From: CAIRTM01 sp963723235
GTDB taxonomy: Bacteria > Desulfobacterota > WTBG01 > CAIYCZ01 > CAIRTM01
Direction: 5' to 3'
Assembly (NCBI GenBank): GCA_963723235.1
Contig: CAVRPV010000013.1
Coordinates: 70,987-134,986, forward strand
Length of the DNA: 64,000 bases
The notes under the pieces are model-generated. The model did no database searches. It was given only the letters and a program-made list of their open reading frames with translations, and was not told where the DNA came from. The translations under genes were made by a program, and so were the position numbers. Shown in pieces: positions 47,754 through 56,855 of this stretch (position 1 is its first letter; each line of letters begins with the position of its first letter).

Positions 47754-49361
47754 ATGACAGACTCTCTTTCCGCTCAATACATCCGGTTCGCCTGCAAAGT
47801 ATGCGGCAAAATTTTTAGCAGGGTACCGTATGAGCGTATCATCCAGTGTAGAACTGCGGAATGCAGCGCATGCAAATCGCGTTTCACCCTTGACCGGGAA
47901 GAGATACAGGCCGCCCTCATAGACGCACTGAGCGATGCTTTGACAGAGCCTATCCGGGATCATGCAGCGGATACTGACACCATATATTCGAACATCTTCG
48001 ACATTGACGAGCCTCAGGAGCTGGACACCTTCGACAATTTCGATAGTGAAGAACCCATAGAACTGGATGCTGAAGACAGCCTTGAGATTGAAGAATCCCT
48101 GGAACTGGATGCTGAAGACAGCCTTGAGATTGAAGAATCCCTGGAACTGGATGCTGAAGACAGCCTTGAGATTGAAGAATCCCTGGAACTGGATGCTGAA
48201 GACAGCCTTGAGATTGAAGAATCTCTGGAGCTGGATGCTGAAGACAGCCTTGAGATTGAAGAATCCCTGGAACTGGATGCTGAAGACAGCCTTGAGATTG
48301 AAGAATCCCTGGAACTGGATGCTGAAGACAGCCTTGAGATTGAAGAATCTCTGGAACTGGATGCTGAAGACAGCCTTGAGATTGAAGAATCTCTGGAACT
48401 GGATGCTGAAGACAGCCTTGAGATTGAAGAATCTCTGGAACTGGATGCTGAAGACAGCCTTGAGATTGAAGAATCCCTGGAACTGGATGCTGAAGACAGC
48501 CTTGAGATTGAAGAATCTCTGGAGCTGGATGCTGAAGACAGCCTTGAGATTGAAGAATCTCTTGAATCAGCGGCTTTTGCCGGACATGAGCATGGAATGG
48601 ACCATACAATAGCGGCTGAGGACATTCAACCTGCGCCTGAGATGAAACCCTTCGACGCTGACGACATATTCGATAATGACTCCCATGCTCATCAGCACTC
48701 TGCCCCGCCAGCGGCGGATTCCCATTCCCAGACGCCATCCCGCACCAAAGCTGGATTTGAGCCTGAAAAAGAAGATAAGGTTGAGTTTGCCCGCCGTTTA
48801 TCCCGTTTGATTCCGGAAGGCTGGGTCAACCTGTCGCAGGAGTCCGGCAACGCAGCCCCGCCCGGCACGGCGCGCAGCGATTCCAGCGATCAGGATTTGC
48901 AACAGGTCGAAGGCCGTCATCAATTCTTAGTCTTTGCGCTCGGAGAAGCCGAGTTTGCTGTGCCGGTTGAGAATACCACTGAAATCGGCATGGTTCCCGA
49001 GCTGACCCGGCTGCCGCATGTTCCTGAATGGCTGTTGGGCATTACAAATCTGCGCGGTGATATTGTCTCCGTGGTCGACATGGAAAATTTTCTCGGCATG
49101 GGACCGTTTAACTTCGCCGGCAATGACCGCATTATCCTGCTGCGCTCTCTTCAGGAAGACCTCTGTACCGCGGTCATTGTCAACCGTATTGCCGGTATGC
49201 AGTATGTCGCTGAAGAGGATATTATCAGGCCTGATGCCGGACAAAAAAATACTGAACCGCACATCCGCGGCGTCTTTGAAATGGATGGACGGTCGATTGC
49301 AGTCCTGGATATAGAAAGCCTGCTGCTGTCTGATGATATGCAGCAATTTCGCGCAATGTAA
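47754..49361 (+). CDS. CheW-type coupling protein with N-terminal zinc ribbon and 12-unit acidic repeat
   Basis: 535 residues. Residues 10-45 form a zinc-ribbon-like unit (FACKVCGKIF, CSACKSRF). Residues about 104-271 are 12 copies of a 14-residue acidic unit, LDAEDSLEIEE plus SLE, encoded by 42-bp DNA units. Then comes a flexible linker and, from about residue 389 to the end, a CheW domain (HQFLVFALGEAEFAVPVENT, LPHVPEWLLGITNLRGDIVSVVDM). CheW links chemoreceptors to CheA; here it sits between a CheY-like protein and the MCP. A long acidic repeat is not a normal part of CheW and may act as a spacer. Confidence 0.88.
   Translation: MTDSLSAQYIRFACKVCGKIFSRVPYERIIQCRTAECSACKSRFTLDREEIQAALIDALSDALTEPIRDHAADTDTIYSNIFDIDEPQELDTFDNFDSEEPIELDAEDSLEIEESLELDAEDSLEIEESLELDAEDSLEIEESLELDAEDSLEIEESLELDAEDSLEIEESLELDAEDSLEIEESLELDAEDSLEIEESLELDAEDSLEIEESLELDAEDSLEIEESLELDAEDSLEIEESLELDAEDSLEIEESLELDAEDSLEIEESLESAAFAGHEHGMDHTIAAEDIQPAPEMKPFDADDIFDNDSHAHQHSAPPAADSHSQTPSRTKAGFEPEKEDKVEFARRLSRLIPEGWVNLSQESGNAAPPGTARSDSSDQDLQQVEGRHQFLVFALGEAEFAVPVENTTEIGMVPELTRLPHVPEWLLGITNLRGDIVSVVDMENFLGMGPFNFAGNDRIILLRSLQEDLCTAVIVNRIAGMQYVAEEDIIRPDAGQKNTEPHIRGVFEMDGRSIAVLDIESLLLSDDMQQFRAM
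48063..48566 (+). repeat. Tandem repeat, 12 x 42 bp inside the CheW gene
   Basis: Units begin CTGGATGCTGAAGACAGC and differ only at a few silent sites (CCC or TCT, GAA or GAG, for example near 48222, 48318 and 48346). The near identity of neighbours means recent amplification or gene conversion. The unit length is a multiple of three, so copy-number change keeps the frame. Assemblies often miscount such arrays. Confidence 0.97.
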
Positions 49362-49386
49362 TGACCACCTACAAGGAGCTATTATC

Positions 49387-51285
49387 ATGAAAACAAGCGG
49401 CGTTCGTTTTGGTATCCGGTCAAAGCTGATTGTTTCATTCGGCTTTATCATCATTCTGCTCGCGCTCGTGAGTACGGCCGCCTACATCAGCCTGACACAG
49501 GTCGACACACGGGTTAATGAACTGTTTAACAGCTATGTTGAATTCTCCCGACTGACAGGTGAAACCGAAAATGAACGGATATCCCTTCAGGTTTCAGAAA
49601 AAGCCCTCATCCTGACGTACATCCTGCAGGGCCTTGATGCCGCACTTAAGACCGGTGACGCAGCCCACACAACGATCAACGCGATGCGCGACAACCTGGA
49701 CGCAATGCGCAAACTCAAGATGGATCCGGCAATCCAGCGCAACCTCAATGACCTTCTAAAAGCAATCGACGCGTATGAAAAATACCTGTCCCGTCTTGAA
49801 GCCTCGCTCAAAAAGCGTACCCCTGAAGAAAATACCCCTGAAGCACGATTAGAACCGGCAGACATGACCTCTGAAGAAATGTTGGGTGAAGGCTCTAACG
49901 TTGCCGTGGAAAAAATCAGAGCAGTATTATCGGAATGTGCCGTCACCGCCAGCCAGAAAACCGCTGAAGCTCGCCGGCAGATGGACAAAAAGTCACGCGA
50001 TACGAAAATAGTTGTTCTGTGCATAACCGCATGCGCTCTACTGCTGGCCTTGATTTTTGCAGCCCGTCTCTCTGGCGGCATTATCCTGCAGGCACGGCAT
50101 ATCATGCGCCTGCTCGAAAAAATCAGTATGGGCGAATACCGGGCCAGAACACCGGTTACCAGCAACGATGAACTGGGCCTGATGGCCGGATCGTTAAATA
50201 CCATGCTTGATAATCTTGTAACCCTTATTCAAACCCGAGAGGAACGCGATCGCATGCAGGCGTCTATTATGAAACTGCTTGACGATGTCAGCCGCTTTGC
50301 TGACGGTGACCTTACCCGGGAGGCCGAAGTCACCGAGGAGTTCACCGGTGCCATTGCGGATGCTTTCAATATGACTATTGCGCAATTGCGGGAAGTCATA
50401 CGCCGCGTTCAGGATTCAACCAACATGGTCAGCAGCTCCGCGCACAAAATATACAAAACAGCTGAACAGATCGCACACGGTAATGAATCCGGAGCCATGG
50501 GTGTTGCAACCATAACGGCTGCGATTGATGGAATGGCCGCGTCCATACAGGCGGTTTCGGAAAATTCGGCGCAATCGGCAGATGTTGCCACGAAGTCCCT
50601 GGAAAGTTCCCGTCAGGGAGCTAAAGCCGTGCAGGCAACGATTGAAGGCATGACCCGCATCCGCGAACGCGTTCAGGAAACAGCCAAACGTATCAAGCGC
50701 CTTGGTGAAAGTTCGCAGGAAATCGGTGAAATTGTCCAGGTGATCAACGACCTTGCCGACCGCACCAGCATTCTAGCCCTGAATGCTTCAATCCAGGCAG
50801 CCATGGCCGGTGAGCAGGGACGCGGTTTTGCCGTGGTTGCGGAGGAGGTTGAACGCCTCGCCCAGCGCTCGGCACGGGCAACCGATCAAATCGCGGGCCT
50901 TATTTCCGCCATTCAGGGCGAGACGAATGAAACCGTCGTGGCCATGGAGGAAACAACCCGCGAGGTGGTCGCCGGATCACGGCTTGCGCAGGATGCCGGC
51001 AAAACCCTTGGCCGCATTGAGAGCATTTCAAATCAACTGGCGGAGCTGATTCAATCAATAACACTGTCCTCCAAACAGCAGGCGCGTGCCGCCGATGATA
51101 TTTCAATTTCCATGAATCAAATTTCTGAAATTACAAACCAGACGGCTGACGGTACCAAGCAGGCAGCCGCATCAATACATGAACTGGCAAACCTTGCAGA
51201 TGAATTGCGCAGTTCGGTCAGCACATTCAGACTTCCTGAAACGGCAGCAGTATCTGATGTTTCAGCTGCAGGCAAAAAAAGCTGA
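49387..51285 (+). CDS. Methyl-accepting chemotaxis protein
   Basis: 632 residues. TM1 at about 12-35, a periplasmic helical region to about 213 with no named fold, TM2 at about 218-240, then HAMP and a cytoplasmic signalling coiled coil. The tip reads DLADRTSILALNASIQAAMA then GEQGRGFAVVAEEVERLAQR, the conserved MCP hairpin with small changes (NASIQAAMAG for the usual NAAIEAARAG). AAGGAG stands before the ATG. Methylation sites are not clear by eye, and no cheR or cheB is in the window. Confidence 0.9.
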   Translation: MKTSGVRFGIRSKLIVSFGFIIILLALVSTAAYISLTQVDTRVNELFNSYVEFSRLTGETENERISLQVSEKALILTYILQGLDAALKTGDAAHTTINAMRDNLDAMRKLKMDPAIQRNLNDLLKAIDAYEKYLSRLEASLKKRTPEENTPEARLEPADMTSEEMLGEGSNVAVEKIRAVLSECAVTASQKTAEARRQMDKKSRDTKIVVLCITACALLLALIFAARLSGGIILQARHIMRLLEKISMGEYRARTPVTSNDELGLMAGSLNTMLDNLVTLIQTREERDRMQASIMKLLDDVSRFADGDLTREAEVTEEFTGAIADAFNMTIAQLREVIRRVQDSTNMVSSSAHKIYKTAEQIAHGNESGAMGVATITAAIDGMAASIQAVSENSAQSADVATKSLESSRQGAKAVQATIEGMTRIRERVQETAKRIKRLGESSQEIGEIVQVINDLADRTSILALNASIQAAMAGEQGRGFAVVAEEVERLAQRSARATDQIAGLISAIQGETNETVVAMEETTREVVAGSRLAQDAGKTLGRIESISNQLAELIQSITLSSKQQARAADDISISMNQISEITNQTADGTKQAAASIHELANLADELRSSVSTFRLPETAAVSDVSAAGKKS

Positions 51286-51442
51286 GGGGACGATTCTCCT
51301 CAGGTGGTTTAACCATGACCGTATATAGAGCAGGCGCTGTCTTGAAAGCCTGGCTGTCGACGGTCAGGATACAGATGACGGGCAGGACTGAGCGCTGTGT
51401 TTCAGCAGCCCGTTGAGCGCACCATCATGGAGCAGATTTTCA

Positions 51443-54254
51443 ATGTCTAAAAAAATCAGCCGGGAAGTCTTTAACGGTTTTCGCGATGAGGTCCGCGGGT
51501 ATCTGCCCGTGGTGCGTACAGCGCTTGGTACGTTTCGCAACGATGATACCTGCAGGGCTGAGCTTGAAGAGGCCCGTCGGCAGGTTCATATTATCAAAGG
51601 CGCTTCAGCCATGGTCGGCATGGCTCCGCTGAGCCATGTGGCCTATGAAATGGAACAGATATTCGAGGCCCTGGAAAGCAAAACGCTGATTCTCACGAAC
51701 GAACTGGCCGGACTGCTTGATACCGCGCTTGATGTAATCAGCACCTGTATTGAGTCCGCTGAAACACCCTGAGAGCGCTTCTTGTACCGGCCTTGATGCA
51801 CTGCAGGCGGCACTTAAAAAAATAACGGGGTCACCTTCAACGCGGCCTCGAACAGCCGCAGATGCACCCCCCTCTCCCGACAATGAGGCTCAAACAAAAA
51901 GCGAAGCCCATACTGCAGACCCGCCTCCGGGGAAAAGCACAAGCAGTGAGAAGAAAATACCGCAGGAACTGCTGGAAGTTTTCATGATGGAGGCTGAGGA
52001 TCATTTTAGTTTGATCCGTGGCATGCTGGATGGATTAAGCCGGGATATCGGCAACACGGCACTTCTACAGGATATGCGCCGCACCGTTCATACATTGAAG
52101 GGCTCCGCGGGTGCAGTCGGATTTGACCAGCTTGCAGGCCTGTCGCATCGCATGGAAGACCTGCTTGATGCTCTCTATAGCGGTGCATTGCCCATGGATG
52201 ATGAGACCCTGCAGTTGATTGCCGCCGCAGCTGATATGCTGGAAGATATTGCCGGCGGGAAAGCAAACCAGACCGTACTCGAGAGCCTCTATGCCCATGT
52301 GACCACAAAGCTGCATGACGCCTCCTCCACAAACAGGATCAGCGAAAGTGATCGGCGCAGCGGTCGCACGGACCGTCGGACCGAGCCGCGCGAACCCGCA
52401 GAAACCACGGCGGGGGATGACCTGGTGCGCGTCTCGCAGGACCGCATTGACAGCTTGATTAAAGCGGCAGGCGAGATGGTCATAAACCGCTCAACCCTGC
52501 AACAGCATCTGACGTCTCTTGACGGGCGCATGCACAATTTAGGCAATGTTGTCGAGCGTCTGCGCATTGTATCCAGCCGTCTTGAAAATGAATATGAACT
52601 TGCCGGGCTGAGGCGCAAAGAAACAGTTCCCGGCTACGATACGGCCGAAGGCCAGGGTTTCGATGAACTGGAGCTTGACCGCTATACCGAATTTCACCAT
52701 TTGCTGCGCCAGCTCAGTGAGGCCGCAAACGATATGAACACATTCAAGCATGATATCGCTTCCATCATGAATGAATGCACGTCGGTCTCAACTGTGCAGG
52801 GCCGTCTTTCCGGAGACATCCAGGAAAAACTTATGGATGTGCGCATGGTCACGCTGGCCTCTGTTGCAAACCGCCTGCGGCAGATTGTCCGTGTTGTGGC
52901 CCAGTCGCAGGGCAAGCTGGTCGATCTGGTGATCGAGGGCGGACGGATTGAAATAGATAAAAAAGTACTTGATGAAATGCTTGATCCGCTCATGCATGTT
53001 ATCCGCAATAATATTGATCACGGGATTGAAACGCCTGAGGAACGCCGCGCGCTGGGGAAAAACGAACGCGGATTGATCCGTCTGAGGGCCTACTATGAAG
53101 GCAGTAAAATCGTTATCGCAATCAGTGATGACGGTGCCGGATTGCAGCTTGAACGCATTCGCGAAGCAGCCGTTGAAAGAGGCCTGGTATCCCCGGAGGA
53201 AGGCCGGGCAATGTCCGAAGAAGACCTCCACCAGATAATTTTCAATTCTAAATTCAGTACAGCCGAACATATCAGTGAGGTTTCGGGGCGCGGTGTCGGC
53301 ATGGATGTCGTCAGGCAGCAGGTCAACAAGCTGCAGGGCAGCCTGACCCTGGAGTCCTCACCGGGACGCGGCACCCTGCTTACCATACGGCTGCCCATGT
53401 CGCTTTCCATTCGACGATCCCTGCTGGTGCAGGCCTGGGGCGAACGCTACGCGATTCCGCTGAGTTCATTAAAGCGCATTATCAGGATTCCCGTTGAGCA
53501 GCTTCCTGCCGCGGATGGCGCACAGGAAATTGTGTATGAAAACGAGACATATTCCTACCTGCATCTCGGCCGATTTATGGGCACTGTTCCGGATAGCAAA
53601 GAACACGAAGGCAATGTGCCGCTTTTGATGGTGGATGTCGGCACACGCTTTGTCGCTCTGCAGGTCGATGAAATCATTGGGGAGCGCGAAGTGGTGGTTA
53701 AAAATCTTGGCTCCCTGTTGCAGCGTGTGCGCGGCGTCACCGGCGCAACCGTGCTGGGGGACGGCAAGGTCATACTCATTGTCAACCCGCTCGATATTGG
53801 TCTTCCGGGAGAATCCGCCCCGTCAAAGTCCCCGGCACATGTGTGGGCCCGTACCCTGCGCGACCACGATCAGGTAACGGTCATGGTTGTGGATGACTCC
53901 ATCAGTTTCCGCCAGGTTGTTTCAAATCTGGTTGAGTCCAGCGGCTGGCAGGCACTCAGGGCCTCTGATGGTTTTGCCGCCCTTGAAATGCTGCAGCACC
54001 TTGAGCGCAGACCCGATATAATCCTGCTGGATGTCGAAATGCCCCGCATGGATGGCTATGAACTGCTGGCACGGCTTAAGAGCCGTGATTTATGGCGGCG
54101 CATACCGGTTATTATGCTGACCTCCCGCGCCGGAGAAAAGCATCGCCTCCGGGCTCTTGAGCTTGGAGCCGCAGAATATATCGTCAAGCCCTATCAGGAT
54201 GACGACATGCGTACGACTATCCGGCGCCTGGTGGATCACGCGCGGGGTCTCTAA
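51443..54254 (+). CDS. CheA-type hybrid histidine kinase with two HPt domains and a receiver (frameshift near 51770)
   Basis: The first frame gives an HPt domain with the histidine in VHIIKGASAMVG and ends ...ESAETP. The next frame continues ESASCTGLDALQAALKK without interruption of sense, so I treat both as one protein of about 936 residues. Order: HPt1, Pro-rich linker, HPt2 (RTVHTLKGSAGAVG), dimerisation region, HATPase (HVIRNNIDHGIETPEERRAL, ISDDGAGLQL, GRGVGMDVVRQQV), CheW-like regulatory domain, and a C-terminal receiver (VVDDSISFRQV, aspartate in LLDVEMPRMDG, lysine in IVKPYQDD). Layout resembles PilL/FrzE-type kinases. If the slip is real, HPt1 would be a separate 109-residue protein. 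Confidence 0.85.
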
Positions 54255-54360
54255 GAAATAGACTGAACAGGCTTGCTGGCAAGCCGTTTAACGCACATAG
54301 ACGCAGAACTTTTTTACACTGAGACACACTGTAGTACATAGTGTCCCGGGAGGAAAAGAC

Positions 54361-54774
54361 GTGACAAAAAAAATCGTTGAGTGGTCCGATGAGCTCGCCA
54401 CGGGAATTCTGTGGCAGGACTTCCAGCATGCCGAGCTGATCGCGCACATCAATCGCCTGCATCAGGCAATTATTGCAAAACAAGCCCAGGAAGAACTATG
54501 GCGCATGCTGGAATTTCTGGAAAAGTATGTTGACAATCATTTCAGCCTGGAAGAGCGCTACATGGAGGTCGCGCACGACCCGACAATACGGGAGCACGCG
54601 CGGGCGCATCAGCAGTTCCGGAACAATCTCAACGACTTGAGAGAATTCGATGGAACCGGAGCACAGTTAACGGCCGCGTCGCTGTGCTATGATCTGTATG
54701 AATGGGTCACACATCACATTCGCACAACGGACAAAAACCTGGGTCGCCTGCTGCAGCAAAAGGCCTTGCAGTAA
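54361..54774 (+). CDS. Bacteriohemerythrin
   Basis: 137 residues from a GTG start (GTGACAAAAAAA, with GGGAGG upstream). The metal-ligand pattern of hemerythrin is visible: HAELIAHINRLHQ, DNHFSLEERYME, REHARAHQQF and THHIRTTDK; it would bind a di-iron site that binds O2 or senses redox state. It follows the CheA gene after 106 bases; a link with oxygen- or redox-controlled movement is inferred from position. Confidence 0.88.
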   Translation: MTKKIVEWSDELATGILWQDFQHAELIAHINRLHQAIIAKQAQEELWRMLEFLEKYVDNHFSLEERYMEVAHDPTIREHARAHQQFRNNLNDLREFDGTGAQLTAASLCYDLYEWVTHHIRTTDKNLGRLLQQKALQ

Positions 54775-54881
54775 TGCAGTAACCGGACAGACTTTATAGC
54801 GTAAACCCATGATGCGGCACCGTGTGCGCATGCACGGCAACCGGTATAACCGAATGGGCTGAGCAAGGAGAATCCCGAACC

Positions 54882-55241
54882 ATGAGTACATCCAGCAATG
54901 AAGAGCTGCGCCTTAAACAGCGTTCAAACGTCAATCTCAAAGCAGTGGTCAGCCTTGCCGGAAAAAAGCCCCAAGAGCATCAATGCCGGCTAACAAACCT
55001 GAGTGCAACCGGAGGCCGTTTGTATTTTGAAACACCACCGGCCTTCAAGGTCGGAATGACTATTGCCATGCAAATTTTTATCCCCGCAACAATTATGCAC
55101 ATACCAAACTCGGGTGAAATCATCTGGATCGAGCAACAGCTCAATGCATGTACGATCGGGGTCAAATTCGTAGAATTTCTCAGCGAGACCATGATGCATC
55201 AGCTCACAAAAAACAATCCCCTGCGTCCACATACTCCATAG
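54882..55241 (+). CDS. PilZ-domain-like protein, first of a pair
   Basis: 119 residues from ATG 54882 (AAGGAG upstream). It has the PilZ pattern CRLTNLSATGGRLYF, matching (D/N)-x-S-x-x-G. The usual RxxxR of the N-terminal loop is reduced to one arginine (KQRSNVNLKA), so binding of c-di-GMP is doubtful. The paralogue at 55575 shares the whole core, including FIPATIMHIPNSG. Confidence 0.7.
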   Translation: MSTSSNEELRLKQRSNVNLKAVVSLAGKKPQEHQCRLTNLSATGGRLYFETPPAFKVGMTIAMQIFIPATIMHIPNSGEIIWIEQQLNACTIGVKFVEFLSETMMHQLTKNNPLRPHTP

Positions 55242-55325
55242 TACGCAACGCCCGGGCCTGCGCCCCTACTTGGAGGAGCACCACACTGCCTTACACTTCA
55301 AAAAAAACATTCGTTTAATTTTGCA

Positions 55326-55354
55326 TTGACTGATTATAGTTATTATTCTATATT
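55326..55354 (+). promoter_or_regulatory. Predicted promoter of the second PilZ-like gene
   Basis: TTGACT at 55326-55331, 17 bases, TATATT at 55349-55354, in the 333-base gap between the paralogues. It would give a leader of about 210 bases before the GTG at 55575. Confidence 0.55.
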
Positions 55355-55574
55355 TCTTCGCGATATACAAACAAGGTATCCACAAAAACATCAGAACCGG
55401 CTCGCAAACGCCCGGGGCCTGCAAAAACGGGTGGGGGAGCCGACGCTCAAAGACGTATTTTTGTGTAGAAGGCATGCTGAACGCAAGCATTTTTTAGCTT
55501 TGACTCAGCACGGTATGCACATACATAGCAACACAAATGGAGCACTGGAGCAGAACACTACGAAGGGGAAAACC

Positions 55575-55940
55575 GTGGAAACATCTGAAGCTGAAAAGAA
55601 CCGGATCAAGCAGCGCTATGACGTCAATCTCAAAGCAGAGGTCAGCCTCACGGGCGAGAATACGCACATGCAACAATGCCGGATAACAAACCTGAGCGCA
55701 AGTGGTGCACGTTTATATTTTGAAAAGGCAGCATCGGTTCAGATCGGAATGCGTGTTGCCATAAAAATCTTTATCCCCGCAACAATTATGCACATACCGA
55801 ACTCAGGCGGAATCATGTGGGTCAAGCAGCAAAACAATGAAACAACAATCGGACTGCAATTTAAGCACATTCTCAGTGAAATCATGATGGAGCGGCTTGT
55901 AAAAACCGGTTCCCCTGCGGCTCCATACAATCCGCAGTAA
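55575..55940 (+). CDS. PilZ-domain-like protein, second of a pair
   Basis: About 121 residues from GTG 55575 (VETSEAEKNRIKQRYDV; AAGGGG upstream). It has the core CRITNLSASGARLYFEKA and FIPATIMHIPNSGGIMWV. It is clearly a tandem duplicate of the preceding gene. As there, only one arginine of the c-di-GMP-binding RxxxR motif is present (KQRYDVNLKA). The frame stays open back to 55326, but that part overlaps a promoter and has no similarity to the first copy. Confidence 0.7.
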   Translation: METSEAEKNRIKQRYDVNLKAEVSLTGENTHMQQCRITNLSASGARLYFEKAASVQIGMRVAIKIFIPATIMHIPNSGGIMWVKQQNNETTIGLQFKHILSEIMMERLVKTGSPAAPYNPQ

Positions 55941-56000
55941 TCTACGACCCCATCCTGCTACCGAGCCGACCACGCAACGGCAGCCAGCCGTACCCTTCAC

Positions 56001-56050
56001 AAAAAAAGAACCCATGCCGCCCTGTTTTCAGGAACGGCATGGGTTCTTTA
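56001..56050. terminator. Terminator between the PilZ-like pair and the surface-repeat gene
   Basis: AAAGAACCCATGCCG at 56005-56019 pairs perfectly with CGGCATGGGTTCTTT at 56035-56049. A and T runs on either side suggest it works in both directions. Confidence 0.85.
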
Positions 56051-56107
56051 TATCTGCCAAAGTATCTTTAAGTCCGCTGCGCTGTAGGTGCTCGCAGATA
56101 CGTCTTC

Positions 56108-56644
56108 TCAAAAACGCCAGTTAAGAATTACCATTGCCGGAGCAATCTCATCCGGGAACCGGGTGAACCATGCATTTCTGGGGATAATATTTACAAGGCC
56201 GATTTGAATGCCCGTGTCCGTATTAGCAGCATAATTAACAAGTCCAATTTGAAGCCCCTTTAGATTCCCGGCATAGTTTACAAAGCCGGTCTGCAAACCC
56301 CGCACTGAACCTACGGTATAATCAAAAGCACCAAACTGCCATCCAAAAAAATCACCCTCTGTATAGTTAACTGCCCCAAACTGGAAACCCGTATAACTGT
56401 CTGAGTAATTGAACAAACCCAGAGCGCCACCTTTACTCATATCGTTAAAACCATTGACAAGCCCCAGAGCAAACGAAGTCTGCGGGTTCTCGCCCCATAT
56501 ACTGAACGATACGCCTTCAATTCGCGTACCCCTGGCCCACACAGCTATATCCGGAGTAAGGCTGGCCTGTACGGCTGCCGACGCCATAGCCTGACTGGTT
56601 GCCATAAAAATTAGCAGACATGCAAGTAAAAGTATCTTTTTCAT
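56108..56644 (-). CDS. Exported surface-repeat protein (LA_2272-like)
   Basis: 178 residues with a signal peptide (MKKILLLACLLIFMATSQAM). The mature part has repeats of about 20 residues of the type G-x-Q-x-G-x-(V/F)-(N/D)-Y: FQFGAVNYTEG, WQFGAFDYTVG, LQTGFVNYAGN, LQIGLVNYAAN and IQIGLVNII. This is the pattern of 'LA_2272 surface repeat' proteins, thought to lie at the outer surface. AAGGAG stands before the ATG. Function unknown. Confidence 0.7.
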   Translation of the reverse strand: MKKILLLACLLIFMATSQAMASAAVQASLTPDIAVWARGTRIEGVSFSIWGENPQTSFALGLVNGFNDMSKGGALGLFNYSDSYTGFQFGAVNYTEGDFFGWQFGAFDYTVGSVRGLQTGFVNYAGNLKGLQIGLVNYAANTDTGIQIGLVNIIPRNAWFTRFPDEIAPAMVILNWRF

Positions 56645-56855
56645 TCGTTATCTCCTTCAATTGCAGATTTATATACACCTTCATTACAAACAGCCGCCCG
56701 TATGTCAGCCGTCATAATTCCTGACACATTGTATACCCCTTGAAACCATGCTTGTCAACGCCCTTTAGCCCGCCGGCCTCAGACCGGACACACTCGTTAA
56801 TCAAACAGACATACCAAAACATGTACCTGACCTGCAGCACGAAACATTGTGCCGT

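Noticed and set aside
48063..48566. Tandem array considered as a CRISPR
   Set aside because: Units are contiguous with no spacers, and they are in frame inside a protein with CheW and zinc-ribbon domains.
47950..48738. Long minus-strand and alternate-frame ORFs (203-262 codons) opposite the CheW repeat
   Set aside because: A 42-bp unit that lacks stops in several frames keeps all those frames open when repeated; the Ser/Arg- and Gln/Pro-rich products have no start signal or similarity.
51443..51772. Stand-alone HPt protein upstream of CheA
   Set aside because: The reading sense continues straight into the next frame (SAETP then ESASCTG), and frame slips are common here, so one multi-HPt CheA is more likely; kept as an alternative in the annotation.
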